Made by a program: the position numbers and the translations under genes. From Halobacillus litoralis (GTDB lineage: Bacteria; Bacillota; Bacilli; Bacillales; Halobacillaceae), in assembly GCF_009856445.1 (NCBI RefSeq), contig NZ_WMFA01000010.1, forward strand, positions 1 to 64,000: a DNA stretch of 64,000 bases, in the 5' to 3' direction. The notes below the pieces were generated by a model, which searched no databases, was not told the origin of the DNA, and worked only from the letters and a program-made list of their open reading frames with translations. Positions 34,352-42,818 of the stretch are shown piece after piece (the stretch's first letter is position 1; the number at the start of each line of letters is the position of its first letter).

Positions 34352-34735
34352 ATGGCAGAAAAAACATTTGCAACAGCAATCAATTGTATGGATGGACGTG
34401 TGCAGCTTCCCGTTATCCACTGGATGCAGGAACGTTACGGCACGGAATATATCGACATGATTACAGAAGCAGGCCCGACCAAGTTCTTGCTGGAAGGATC
34501 TGAAGATCAGCTGGCCGCTGTCAAAACGAAAATTGGCATTTCCGTAGACAAGCACGGATCCGGCGTTGTCGCTGTTGTCGGCCACTACAATTGCGCCGGT
34601 AACCCTGTAGACCGTGATGTCAAAGCCGGCCAAATCAAGGAATCTGTAGAGCTTGTGAAATCCTGGGGATTCAATGTGGATGCCATCGGTTTATACGTCA
34701 ACGACCAGTGGGAAGTAGAAGTGATCACAGAATAA
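34352..34735 (+). CDS. Carbonic-anhydrase-like protein
   Basis: A 127-residue protein with a reduced beta-carbonic-anhydrase pattern. CMDGRVQ stands where the zinc-binding C-x-D-x-R motif is expected (near residues 12-18), and VVGHYNCAGNP where H-x2-C is expected (near 77-86). All three candidate zinc ligands are thus present, but the protein is much shorter than a typical beta-class enzyme (about 190-220 residues), so catalysis is not assured. The start follows GGAGGG. A small gene of unknown function follows on the same strand. Confidence 0.72.
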   Translation: MAEKTFATAINCMDGRVQLPVIHWMQERYGTEYIDMITEAGPTKFLLEGSEDQLAAVKTKIGISVDKHGSGVVAVVGHYNCAGNPVDRDVKAGQIKESVELVKSWGFNVDAIGLYVNDQWEVEVITE

Positions 34736-34755
34736 GAGGATTTTTCTTCCTTACG

Positions 34756-34783
34756 GCGAATAGTTCTTATGTAGAACATTCGC
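34756..34783 (+). promoter_or_regulatory. Inverted repeat upstream of a 72-residue ORF
   Basis: GCGAATAGTTCT and AGAACATTCGCG are near-perfect inverses around TATGT, directly before the ribosome site of the next gene. It could be an operator or a translational hairpin. Confidence 0.5.
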
Positions 34784-34797
34784 GAAGGAGTGGCGGT

Positions 34798-35016
34798 ATG
34801 GAGCAAGCGAGTTGGTTTGATTTCGTTGAAAAAGAGCGGGATCCGGTTTATGAAGAACTGCAGAATTTAACGGAGGAGAACCCTATCATACGCATCGCCT
34901 CCTATACCATCACGTTGAATCCTTTTGCTTTAATCGAAATTGAAAGTGATGGGGTTCATGATTGCGTCAGCGATCTTGAAGCCTGTTATAAATATTTGTG
35001 TAACTTAAATAAATAA
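34798..35016 (+). CDS. Small protein of unknown function
   Basis: A 72-residue acidic protein (MEQASWFDFVEKERDPVYEE onwards) with no signal peptide or membrane span. It ends with DLEACYKYLCNLNK, and its middle (RIASYTITLNPFALIEIES) could be two strands. I do not recognise it. Support comes from a good GAAGGAG ribosome site, a normal ATG, a hairpin just upstream and a strong terminator just after. It may be cotranscribed with the carbonic-anhydrase-like gene, 62 bases away. Confidence 0.6.
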   Translation: MEQASWFDFVEKERDPVYEELQNLTEENPIIRIASYTITLNPFALIEIESDGVHDCVSDLEACYKYLCNLNK

Positions 35017-35023
35017 GCTCAAA

Positions 35024-35057
35024 TCCAAACCCCGGAGTTCACACTCCGGGGTTTACC
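35024..35057 (+). terminator. Terminator
   Basis: AACCCCGGAGT and ACTCCGGGGTT are perfect inverses around TCAC, ending the preceding small gene. Confidence 0.85.
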
Positions 35058-35074
35058 TATACCACTCTTCTTCC

Positions 35075-35295
35075 ACTAAAGCTTTCTTTTCTTCAAGATT
35101 CCGTTTCGAGATGTTTGTGCGGTAGGTTGGGGCTGCGGGGGATGACTCGCTTTCCGCCGGATCTCGGTGAGCCTCCTCGGACTGCGTCCTGTGGGGTCTC
35201 ACCAAGCAATTTTTTCCCGCAGGAGTCTCGCCATTCCCCTCCGCCCCTTAACCAAGGAAGGTTCTCGAAACCACTTCCTGAATAATCAGCTATTC
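35075..35295 (+). repeat. Dispersed palindromic repeat, copy 5 (forward)
   Basis: Full-length relative of copy 1: GATTCCGTTTCGAGATGTTT at the left, GATGACTCGCTTTCCGCCGG, GGTGAGCCTCCTCGGACTGC, GTGGGGTCTCACC and AGGAGTCTCGCC inside, and GGTTCTCGAAACCACTTCC at the right. Confidence 0.88.
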
Positions 35296-35439
35296 TGTGT
35301 GATAAGAGCATAAAGATAATACTCCCAAGTCGAGGCACTTGAACCCTGAAAGCTTGATACAGAGCGTTTACTGCCTACAACAATCAGGATAGTGGGAGAC
35401 CTTTCAATTTGGAATAAGGGTTCGTTATCCCCTTCTTCG

Positions 35440-35640
35440 AATGGGATGGTTGGGAAGCTGCGAGACTCCCGTGGGAGAAGGAGAAAGGCGAGATCCCGCA
35501 GGACGCAGTCCGAGGAAGCTCGGCGCTCCCCCACAGGAAAGCGAGTTGCTTCCCAGCCATCCCTGACTCTTAACCGGGCAACGAACCCTAGAAAGTCTAG
35601 AAACTGAGTCTTACACAATCCTGCCATCCACTTGAATAGG
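35440..35640 (-). repeat. Dispersed palindromic repeat, copy 6 (reverse)
   Basis: Reverse orientation: GCGAGACTCCCGTGGG, GGCGAGATCCCGCAGGACGC, GTCCGAGGAAGCTCGGC, GGAAAGCGAGTT and the arm TCTAGAAACTGAGTCTTAC. One arm base change (CTAG for CTCG) weakens the palindrome. With copy 5 it makes a second head-to-head inverted pair, like copies 1 and 2. Confidence 0.85.
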
Positions 35641-35712
35641 GATTTGAGTGGAGGTTTCTTTTTCTATACAATGGTCATGGAAATGAAAATACGAATGAAA
35701 AGGTGTTTACCT

Positions 35713-36837
35713 ATGAAAAAATATATCGTTGTCGGCGGTGGAGTGCTGGGCGCATCCACTGCTTATCACTTAGCAAAAGAAGGCGTCGACGTAAAAATCA
35801 TCGACCGTAAAGATGAGGGACAGGCGACAGAAGCAGCAGCTGGAATTGTTTGTCCATGGCTGGCTCAACGGCGCAACAAGCGATGGTACCGTCTTGTCAA
35901 AGGCGGTGCCCGGTACTATCCAGAATTGATTCGCGAGCTGGAAGCGGAAGGAGAAACGCGGACGGGTTATCGCCGCGTAGGGGCAATCAGTCTCCAAAGA
36001 GATGAAGATAAATTAGAAAAAACTATGGAGCGCGCGTTGAAGCGAAGAGAAGACGGGGCTCCAGAAATCGGTGAAATCACAAGAATCTCCTCGGAAGAAG
36101 CAAAGAAAATGTTCCCACCGCTCGCGGATGGGTACGATGCGATTCACGTCAGTGGTGCGGCCCGCGTTAATGGGCGTGAGTTAAGAGATGCGCTTCTTCG
36201 AGTAGCTGAGAAACTTGGGGTTCAAAGGATACAAGGAGATGCTAAACTGATTCATGAAGGTCGGAAGGTTACCGCTGTCGAGGTGGACGGCGTCCGCTAT
36301 GAAGCGGATGAAGTGCTGGTGACAGCTGGTGCATGGGCGAAACCGATTCTGAAGCCGTTGGGCATTGATTTTCTGGTCCACCCTCAAAAAGCACAGATTG
36401 TCCATTTGGACCTTCCTGATACAGAAACGGAAGATTGGCCTGTCATTATGCCACCGAATAATCAGTACATGCTTTCCTTCGGAGGCGGTCGTGTTGTCAT
36501 TGGTGCCACACATGAAACGGATGCAGGTTTTGACGGGCGATCGACTGTAGGGGGTCTCCATTATGTGTTTGATAAGGCACTAGGAGTCGCGCCAGGTCTT
36601 TACGACAGCACGTTTGCTGAAACGCGTGTCGGCTTCCGGCCGTTTACACCAGGGTCTCTCCCTGTTTTCGGTGGTATTCCTGAGTGGTCGAATTTATATG
36701 TCGCCAATGGCCTCGGAGCTTCTGGACTTACATCCGGTCCATACGTGGGTGCGGAGCTTGCCCGGCTGGTACTTGGAAAAGAGACCGAGCTTGATCCTGC
36801 AGATTATGATGTATCCGAAGCGCTGGGATCTGAATGA
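35713..36837 (+). CDS. FAD-dependent oxidoreductase, DAO/glycine-oxidase family
   Basis: A 374-residue flavoprotein. The N-terminal Rossmann motif KKYIVVGGGVLGASTAYHLA gives GxGxxG for FAD, with an acidic residue after the second strand (VKIIDRK). The substrate domain runs through the middle, and the C-terminal ETRVGFRPFTPGSLPVFGG and ANGLGASGLTSGP close the FAD site. This is the D-amino-acid/glycine/sarcosine-type oxidase family (DAO). The exact amine substrate is unknown. ATG 35713 follows AAAAGGTG; earlier in-frame codons lie in or next to a repeat copy. The unit ends with a terminator. Confidence 0.86.
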   Translation: MKKYIVVGGGVLGASTAYHLAKEGVDVKIIDRKDEGQATEAAAGIVCPWLAQRRNKRWYRLVKGGARYYPELIRELEAEGETRTGYRRVGAISLQRDEDKLEKTMERALKRREDGAPEIGEITRISSEEAKKMFPPLADGYDAIHVSGAARVNGRELRDALLRVAEKLGVQRIQGDAKLIHEGRKVTAVEVDGVRYEADEVLVTAGAWAKPILKPLGIDFLVHPQKAQIVHLDLPDTETEDWPVIMPPNNQYMLSFGGGRVVIGATHETDAGFDGRSTVGGLHYVFDKALGVAPGLYDSTFAETRVGFRPFTPGSLPVFGGIPEWSNLYVANGLGASGLTSGPYVGAELARLVLGKETELDPADYDVSEALGSE

Positions 36838-36848
36838 TGACTCTACTG

Positions 36849-36888
36849 AAAAACCTTGCAGCCTGATAAAGCTGCAAGGTTTTTTTAT
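36849..36888. terminator. Terminator of the oxidoreductase gene
   Basis: AAAACCTTGCAGC and GCTGCAAGGTTTT flank CTGATAAA; A and T runs on both sides also serve the convergent epimerase gene. Confidence 0.9.
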
Positions 36889-37310
36889 GGTTTGTCAGGG
36901 TAGTCACAGTACTCGATAATCGTTCCTTCTGTATCCGCCGGGTTTAAGTAGATGAGGCGTCGGCCGTGTTTATTTGTCCGTAACGACCATTCCAGGGTGC
37001 GGATGCCTTCCTGCTCTAAGTCTTTCAGCGCCTGGTCCAAATCGCCGACATCGTAGGCGATGTGGTGAACCCCTTTCCCTTTCTGCTTAATGAAACGAGC
37101 GATGGGGGAGGTCGTATTATTCGTCGGCATCAATAATTCTGTACGGTCCCCTTTAATATCAATAATCGCAATTTCACTCTCTACTCCTTCAGCTTCACTA
37201 CGGTAACGATCAATTAATGTGCCTCCAAGGACGTTGGTGTAAAAAGTGATGCTGTCTTCGATGTTGCGGACAGCGACTCCAATGTGATCCAGTTTCTTTT
37301 CCACGTTCAT
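36885..37310 (-). CDS. VOC-family protein, methylmalonyl-CoA epimerase type
   Basis: A 141-residue protein with two beta-alpha-beta-beta-beta modules. Metal ligands typical of the epimerase are present: His in KLDHIGVAV (residue ~9), His in GVHHIAYDV (~83-84) and Glu in TIIEYCD (~134). That ligand pattern and length fit (S)/(R)-methylmalonyl-CoA epimerase, used in propionate and branched-chain amino acid breakdown. No mutase gene is nearby, so the exact substrate remains open. GAGGAGA precedes the ATG. It converges with the oxidoreductase gene. Confidence 0.78.
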   Translation of the reverse strand: MNVEKKLDHIGVAVRNIEDSITFYTNVLGGTLIDRYRSEAEGVESEIAIIDIKGDRTELLMPTNNTTSPIARFIKQKGKGVHHIAYDVGDLDQALKDLEQEGIRTLEWSLRTNKHGRRLIYLNPADTEGTIIEYCDYPDKP

Positions 37311-37464
37311 TCTCCTCTATAGCAAATTCCAAACCATTTTAACATAACGATAGCCCATACACTTATGGGTGGGTCTCCGTGAAGTGCCTATTTTTATAGA
37401 ATCTATCAAAACGTACAAGCTGATTTTTCTCTATCACATAAAGTAGAGCAGGAGGTGATTTTAT

Positions 37465-37695
37465 ATGCCTGCCTGGATCAGCAATAGTTTTAAGATCCTG
37501 TCATCCGCTGCTCTGCACGTGGTTGTCAGTCTACTTTTATTCGGAACATCGATTTATACTATTGTTACTGGATTGACGTGGATCAAAGGGTTGATCGTCA
37601 TCGGCTTGTTGATCCTCTGGCTCGTTTCATATGTGTGTGTAGCCCAAAAGCTGTACGCGTATCTGTTCGGCCGTTGGAAAGACGACGATGAATAA
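37465..37695 (+). CDS. Small two-span membrane protein
   Basis: 76 residues with two membrane helices (about 13-34 and 39-58: LHVVVSLLLFGTSIYTIVTG and LIVIGLLILWLVSYVCVAQK) and an acidic tail WKDDDE. No family is recognised. AGGAGGTGA in front of the ATG and a strong terminator after the stop support it. It converges with the DJ-1/PfpI gene. Confidence 0.6.
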   Translation: MPAWISNSFKILSSAALHVVVSLLLFGTSIYTIVTGLTWIKGLIVIGLLILWLVSYVCVAQKLYAYLFGRWKDDDE

Positions 37696-37696
37696 G

Positions 37697-37732
37697 AAAA
37701 AGGGGTCCTGCAACACAGGACCCCTTTACCTA
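37697..37732. terminator. Bidirectional terminator
   Basis: AAAAAGGGGTCCTG pairs with CAGGACCCCTTT around CAACA. Shared by the small membrane protein and the DJ-1/PfpI gene. Confidence 0.88.
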
Positions 37733-38392
37733 TTAATTCAATTGTTTCACGACTTCTTTGGCAACGACTTCTGTGGATTGAGGATTTTGACCGGTGATCA
37801 GGTTGCCGTCCACTTCAAAATGCTCGGACCAGTTTGGACCGCTCACAAAGGTTGCTCCCAGCTCATTCAGCTTACTTTCAAGCAGGAATGGCATGTGTTG
37901 ATCGAGCGTTGTTTCTACTTCTTCGGCGTCAGTGAATGCATTGACGCGTTTTCCTTTGACTAGTGGTTCACCGTTAGACAAGGTAGCTCCGACAAGACCT
38001 GCGGGACCATGGCAGACGGCTGCGACGATTTTATCCGCTTCATAGAAGTTACGAAGCAGCTTTTGAAGTTTTTCATTATCCGGAAAGTCGAACATGGTTC
38101 CGTGACCACCCGGTAAGAAGATTGCATCGTAGTCATCGGCTTCGACGTCTGCAATCGGTGTGGTATTTTCTAAATGTGGTTTTGTATCTAAGATCTCCTG
38201 TGGTTCATCTTCGCTGACACTACCTGGATCGACAGGTGCACGGCCGCCTTCCGGACTTGCTACTGTCACTTCATAGCCGTGTTTTTGGAACTCATTATAG
38301 GCTTCGCCGAATTCGGATAACCAAAGCCCTGTCGGCTGTTCATCCGTAATCTTTTCGTGGTTCGTAACGACCATTAGTACTTTTTTAGACAT
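37733..38392 (-). CDS. DJ-1/PfpI-family protein (glyoxalase III / deglycase-like)
   Basis: A 219-residue class I glutamine-amidotransferase-like fold. The nucleophile elbow is AAVCHGPAGL (Cys near 130) with an acidic residue at the start of the fold (EFGEAYNEF) and GGHGTMFDF before it. Length and the extra segment around 55-80 fit the Hsp31/YhbO-like group, known to act on methylglyoxal or repair glycated amino acids. Which of these it does is not decidable. AAAGGAGGAC precedes the ATG. It stands alone, divergent from the metal-efflux unit. Confidence 0.85.
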   Translation of the reverse strand: MSKKVLMVVTNHEKITDEQPTGLWLSEFGEAYNEFQKHGYEVTVASPEGGRAPVDPGSVSEDEPQEILDTKPHLENTTPIADVEADDYDAIFLPGGHGTMFDFPDNEKLQKLLRNFYEADKIVAAVCHGPAGLVGATLSNGEPLVKGKRVNAFTDAEEVETTLDQHMPFLLESKLNELGATFVSGPNWSEHFEVDGNLITGQNPQSTEVVAKEVVKQLN

Positions 38393-38520
38393 GATTGTCC
38401 TCCTTTTTGGTAGTGGGTGTCATTGTAATATGTGAAAATTGACAGTGCCAAACATTCTGCTTTGTCGCACATAAAATAATTTTCCCGTTTTTAAATCAAT
38501 CAAACATGGGCGAGCACACA

Positions 38521-38578
38521 TTGACAAAATGGCATGCGGCGCATACGATAATTGTATATATGAATATATGTGCATATA
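38521..38578 (+). promoter_or_regulatory. Promoter and operator of the metal-efflux unit
   Basis: TTGACA (38521-38526), 17 bases, then TACGAT (38544-38549). Directly downstream, TATATG (38557-38562) and CATATA (38573-38578) form an imperfect palindrome of the kind bound by CzrA/CadC-type ArsR proteins. Repressor binding there would block transcription of the following two genes. Confidence 0.72.
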
Positions 38579-38595
38579 AGGAAGGTGTCGAATTC

Positions 38596-38934
38596 ATGAG
38601 TGAAGATAAAAATAAAACAGAAGATCAGAAAAAAAAGCATGCCAGTGAACTGGATGAAGAAACGTTATTCGTCGTTTCCCAGACGTTCAAAGCGCTTTCT
38701 GATCCGACACGAATCAGAATCCTGCATTTACTATGTGAACAAGAAATGTCCGTGAATCAAATCGCTGATACATTAGAACTTCGCCAATCGACCGTTTCCC
38801 ACCAGCTGCGGTTTCTAAAGAATTTACGTTTAGTGAAGTATCGAAGAGCAGGTACGACATTATTTTATTCCCACGATGATGAACACGTCATCGATCTATT
38901 GCAACAGACCATCAACCACGCTCTTCACCATTAA
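38596..38934 (+). CDS. ArsR-family metal-responsive repressor (CzrA/CadC-like)
   Basis: A 112-residue winged-helix protein: [47 protein letters not shown] carries the HTH, and the C-terminal helix [19 protein letters not shown] has the Asp/His pattern of the alpha-5 zinc site (D-x-H-x10-H-x2-H). No alpha-3 cysteine pair is seen, so Zn(II)/Co(II) sensing by an alpha-5 site as in CzrA is more likely than Cd/Pb by a CadC site. ATG 38596 is favoured with AAGGTG upstream. It precedes a P-type ATPase by 14 bases. Confidence 0.87.
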   Translation: MSEDKNKTEDQKKKHASELDEETLFVVSQTFKALSDPTRIRILHLLCEQEMSVNQIADTLELRQSTVSHQLRFLKNLRLVKYRRAGTTLFYSHDDEHVIDLLQQTINHALHH

Positions 38935-38948
38935 AGGGGAGAAAGAGA

Positions 38949-41015
38949 ATGAAGGAATACAAACTGCAAGGATTATCCTGCGCGAACTGCGCAGCAGAGA
39001 TGGAAGACGAAATCCGTAAGCTCCATCATGGGGAAGGTTCTGAACTTCAGTTTTCATCGAGTAAATTGAGAGTTCATGACGGAATTGATATGGAGAAAGT
39101 ACGCCGGATTCTGAAATCCGACGGAGCTTCTCTTGTCGATGACGAGGGTGGACACGATCACAGTCATGGTCCGAACATGAAGCAGCTCGTCATTATTTCC
39201 TCACTCATCTTTGGTGCGACGTTTTTATTGGAAGGAAGGGTTGCTCCTTTCGTTATGATCGGCCTGTATTTGGCAGCGATTGCGATCAGTGGTTACCAGA
39301 CATTCTGGAAAGGTTTGAAAAACTTAGTCCGTTTGAAGTTTAATATTGATACGCTGATGACGATTGCTCTCGTCGGAGCTGTGGCGATCGGGGAATGGAA
39401 AGAAGCTACCCTTGTCGCGATTCTGTTCGGACTGAATGAATATTTGGAAGGTCTCGGCATGGAAAAGGCACGCAGTTCGATGGAGCAATTGCTGAAAGTT
39501 GCTCCTAAACAAGCGACACGCCTCCTGGCAGATGGTACGGAAGAAGTCGTCGGAATTGAAGACTTACAAGAGGGAGACCTTGTCCTTGTTAAAGCGGGCG
39601 AGAAAATCCCATCAGACGGTGTGGTCATGGCAGGTTACAGTTCCGTGAACGAAGCAGCAATCACAGGAGAATCTCTGCCGGTAGACAAAAAGCCTGGCGA
39701 AAAGCTTTTTGGAGGAAGCATCAATAATGAAGGATTGATGAAAGTTGAAATATCAAAGGCCTACAATGACTCTTCTCTCGCTAAAATCCTACAGTTGGTT
39801 GAGGAAGCGCAGGAAAGAAAGACACCGACAGAGCTCTTCATCAATCGATTTGCTAAATACTACACCCCATTAATCATGGTGATTGCCGGTCTTGTCATGG
39901 TCATTCCACCATTGCTTTTCTCTGCCACCTGGGGAGGTTCATTTTACCAGGGATTGGCGGTTCTCATTGTCGGCTGCCCATGTGCCTTGATTCTGTCCTC
40001 ACCCATTGCCATATTGTCCGGAATCACGAAAAATGCCCGAAACGGCATTCTCATTAAAGGGGGAGCTTTTCTTGAACAGCTTGGAAAAATTGAAAGTATT
40101 GCTTTTGATAAGACGGGTACGCTGACAAAAGGAGAGCCAAAAGTTCATGCTGTGAATGTTTATGAGGAGAAGCGCTTCTTTTCAGTGGCTCAAGCCGTGG
40201 AGAGAAATTCCTCTCACCCAATTGCGAGAGCGATCTTAGAAGATTCACGCGTTCAACAGGCAAATTCTTTGGAGCCTTCCTCAGTGGATACGATTCCCGG
40301 GAAAGGCGTTCGAGCGGTCATTGAGGAAAAGACGTACTACGTGGGAAGCGAGCAGACGCTTACGCATCTCAACCCTTCAGAGGATGTAAAAGCAGACATC
40401 GACAAGCTGAAAGAAGATGGATTCACCCTTGTCATCGTTTCGGATGAAAAAGAAGTACTGGGTATGTTCGGAGTGGCAGATGAAGTGCGTGAAGAAAGTC
40501 GTACCCTGATGAAGCGTCTCCATTCTCTGGGGATTAAGCACACGATCATGTTAACGGGTGACCACGAAAAAACGGCTGGAAAAGTGGCTGCAGAAATCGG
40601 CGTCACTGATGTCCATGCGCAGCTTCTCCCCGATCAGAAAGTAGAAAAAGTCGACGAATTAAAAAGAAATTCCAAGCTTGCCATGATTGGAGATGGGATC
40701 AATGACGCGCCTGCTCTCGCGATGGCTGATTTAGGGATCGCGATGGGGAAAGGAACGGATAGTGCGATTGAAACCGCCGATATCGTGCTCATGCAGGATC
40801 ACCTTGGTAAACTGCCGAATGCCTTCCGTATCGCGAAACGGGTGAATGCTGTAGTCAAATGGAACATCGGAATTGCCCTTGGGTTGAAAGTGATTGCCCT
40901 TCTTCTAACCATTCCAGGGTGGCTCACTTTATGGTTCGCCATTCTGGCTGATATGGGCGCAACGATTCTTGTCACTCTCATCAGCCTTACCATCCTCCTC
41001 ATGAAAGATAAATGA
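38949..41015 (+). CDS. P1B-type heavy-metal ATPase (Zn/Cd/Pb/Co efflux, CadA/ZntA-like)
   Basis: A 688-residue metal pump. One N-terminal metal-binding domain with C11-x-x-C14 (CANC), a His-rich linker HDHSHG, about eight spans with the transport motif C343-P-C345, phosphatase TGES (239-242), phosphorylation DKTGT (387-391), GDGINDAPAL, and a late ADMGAT motif typical of the Zn/Cd/Pb subgroup. It is preceded by an ArsR-type repressor, forming a two-gene efflux unit. The Zn versus Cd preference cannot be told from sequence alone. A hairpin with a T-rich tail ends the operon. Confidence 0.9.
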   Translation: MKEYKLQGLSCANCAAEMEDEIRKLHHGEGSELQFSSSKLRVHDGIDMEKVRRILKSDGASLVDDEGGHDHSHGPNMKQLVIISSLIFGATFLLEGRVAPFVMIGLYLAAIAISGYQTFWKGLKNLVRLKFNIDTLMTIALVGAVAIGEWKEATLVAILFGLNEYLEGLGMEKARSSMEQLLKVAPKQATRLLADGTEEVVGIEDLQEGDLVLVKAGEKIPSDGVVMAGYSSVNEAAITGESLPVDKKPGEKLFGGSINNEGLMKVEISKAYNDSSLAKILQLVEEAQERKTPTELFINRFAKYYTPLIMVIAGLVMVIPPLLFSATWGGSFYQGLAVLIVGCPCALILSSPIAILSGITKNARNGILIKGGAFLEQLGKIESIAFDKTGTLTKGEPKVHAVNVYEEKRFFSVAQAVERNSSHPIARAILEDSRVQQANSLEPSSVDTIPGKGVRAVIEEKTYYVGSEQTLTHLNPSEDVKADIDKLKEDGFTLVIVSDEKEVLGMFGVADEVREESRTLMKRLHSLGIKHTIMLTGDHEKTAGKVAAEIGVTDVHAQLLPDQKVEKVDELKRNSKLAMIGDGINDAPALAMADLGIAMGKGTDSAIETADIVLMQDHLGKLPNAFRIAKRVNAVVKWNIGIALGLKVIALLLTIPGWLTLWFAILADMGATILVTLISLTILLMKDK

Positions 41016-41033
41016 CGATATAGATCCATCAAT

Positions 41034-41080
41034 TTTCCCACACCAGGTTATCCAAATACTGGATGACCTGGTGTGGTTTT
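41034..41080 (+). terminator. Terminator of the metal-efflux unit
   Basis: CACACCAGGTTATCCA pairs with TGGATGACCTGGTGTGG around AATAC, then TTTTATTT. The stem carries the same ACCAGGT-AT-CCA motif seen at other gene ends. The ~200 bases from here to the next gene show nothing else of note. Confidence 0.9.
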
Positions 41081-41284
41081 ATTTGGAAGAAAACTAGTTA
41101 GGGTGAACCATTTTGATTTCGAGTGTGTTTTTTGGGTTTGTGAGCAGGGGGATAAAGGGAAAAGGACCTTATGGACGTACGGTAAATTGTGGCTGTGTTT
41201 CCGTCAAAACCACCCGTCTCCCATACATACTTTTGCTTCGAAAAGACGACGATAAACCATATATAAAGAGTGAGGATAATGACT

Positions 41285-42778
41285 ATGAAGATACACTTTG
41301 AACATATAAAAAAACTTCATATCAGACAGATATACGGCCCCCTTCAACAAGAGGTGAGAACTCTTGCTTTTCATTCAAAAAAAGTCGAACCAGCAGCCGC
41401 TTTTTTTTGTTTGAAAGGGGAGAACTTTGATGGTCATGAATATATCGAAGAAGCTATAGGCCTGGGAGCTGCCACAATCATTGGCAGTGATGAAGAGGTA
41501 TTGGAGGAGCTTTCAACGATCTATGACCGCACAACGTTCTTACTTGTAGACAATGTCCGTTCCGTCATGGCTGTTTTTTCAAAGGATTTCTACGGCTTTG
41601 CCGATGATGAACTGAAAACCGTTGGGGTTACCGGAACGAATGGCAAGACGACGGTTACGGCCTATATCCGGTCTCTATTGACCTTATTGGGCCTTCCGAC
41701 CGGCTCGATCGGCACGACAGGCATTTGGTCATCAAAACGGAAATTACAATATAAGAAAAGCACCCCAACCACACCTGAGTCCCTGGATCTGCACCGGATT
41801 TTTCGTGACTTGAGAAACGTGGGTGATGAAGGGGCGGTCATGGAGGTTTCATCGATTGCTCTCGATCAGTGCAGGGTAGAAGGCATTCAGTATGATGTGG
41901 CCGTTCATACGAATTTTTCTGAAGAGCATTTGGAATACCACCGGACTATTGAACATTACAGGGAATGTAAAATGCGTTTGTTCAAACAGGCGAACCACCG
42001 TGTCGTTAATATTGATGATGACGGAATGGCATCGGAACTGTTGGCGATGGGGAAGGATGGTCTTCTGACATACAGTATTGAGGGTCACCCAGAGGCTGAT
42101 TTGTCAGCAGAAAACATTGAGGTTATGGAAAAAGGATCCCTTTTCGACCTTACCTATAAGGGAGACACGAAGAAAGTCTTCATTCCCGTCTATGGCACCT
42201 ACAATGTCGCAAACGTACTGGCCGCGATTGCTACAGCCTTCCATCTCCACTATTCTTGGGAGGAAGTGTTGGACGTGCTTCCTACTTTGACAGGACCGGA
42301 AGGAAGATTCCAGGTTATTGAAACACCTCTCAAGCAGAAAGTGATTTTAGATTATGCTCATACCCCTGTAGCTTTGAACAGGTTGTTGGAAGAGGTTAAG
42401 AAACTTGACCACAAACGCTTGATCGTCATGATCGCAGGCATTGGAATTCGTGATTTCAACAAAATGCCGAAGATGGCGAAAGCGATTGAAGGAAAAGCGG
42501 ATGAAGTGATCGTCACGGTCGATCACCCCGGCTATCATGACCCGAAAACCATCGTCGATCAGGTGATGACAGGGTTTAGCAATCCAACGGCTTTGAATAT
42601 TCACCCCACCCTTACAAGAGAAGAAGGTGTTCGTAAATCCATGCAGTTAGGAGAGGAAGGGGATATTATCCTGTTGACAAGTGGCTGCATCAACAATTCG
42701 CAGATTGTTAAGGGTGAAGAAATTCCTCACTCGGATGAAAAGATCATCGAAAGCTTTTTTCCATCTGTCGCTCAATAA
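41285..42778 (+). CDS. Diverged MurE-like UDP-N-acetylmuramyl peptide ligase
   Basis: About 497 residues with the Mur-ligase architecture: an N-terminal UDP-binding domain (TLAFHSKKVEPAAAFFCLKG), ATP-binding GTNGKTT, EVSSIALDQCRVEGIQYDVAVHTNFSEEHLEYHRTIEHY, the later LDYAHTPVAL, and a C-terminal domain. The site that in MurE chooses the third amino acid (DNPR for meso-diaminopimelate) reads VTVDHPGYHDP here, with the Arg missing, so the substrate may differ. It lies far from a dcw cluster and so is probably a paralogue. Start choices are ATG 41285 (favoured), ATG 41279 and GTG 41270. Confidence 0.8.
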   Translation: MKIHFEHIKKLHIRQIYGPLQQEVRTLAFHSKKVEPAAAFFCLKGENFDGHEYIEEAIGLGAATIIGSDEEVLEELSTIYDRTTFLLVDNVRSVMAVFSKDFYGFADDELKTVGVTGTNGKTTVTAYIRSLLTLLGLPTGSIGTTGIWSSKRKLQYKKSTPTTPESLDLHRIFRDLRNVGDEGAVMEVSSIALDQCRVEGIQYDVAVHTNFSEEHLEYHRTIEHYRECKMRLFKQANHRVVNIDDDGMASELLAMGKDGLLTYSIEGHPEADLSAENIEVMEKGSLFDLTYKGDTKKVFIPVYGTYNVANVLAAIATAFHLHYSWEEVLDVLPTLTGPEGRFQVIETPLKQKVILDYAHTPVALNRLLEEVKKLDHKRLIVMIAGIGIRDFNKMPKMAKAIEGKADEVIVTVDHPGYHDPKTIVDQVMTGFSNPTALNIHPTLTREEGVRKSMQLGEEGDIILLTSGCINNSQIVKGEEIPHSDEKIIESFFPSVAQ

Positions 42779-42779
42779 A

Positions 42780-42816
42780 ACATCCAGTCTCAGGTCCTGA
42801 GACTGGATGTTTTTCT
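42780..42816. terminator. Bidirectional terminator
   Basis: CATCCAGTCTCAGG and CCTGAGACTGGATG are perfect inverses around T, with T/A runs on both sides. It closes both the MurE-like gene and the convergent HD-hydrolase gene. Confidence 0.88.
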
Positions 42817-42818
42817 CG

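Noticed and set aside
41073-41301. Two overlapping short frames before the MurE-like gene
   Set aside because: They overlap each other in different frames, have no ribosome site and no family; the region is the untranslated space behind the metal-efflux terminator.
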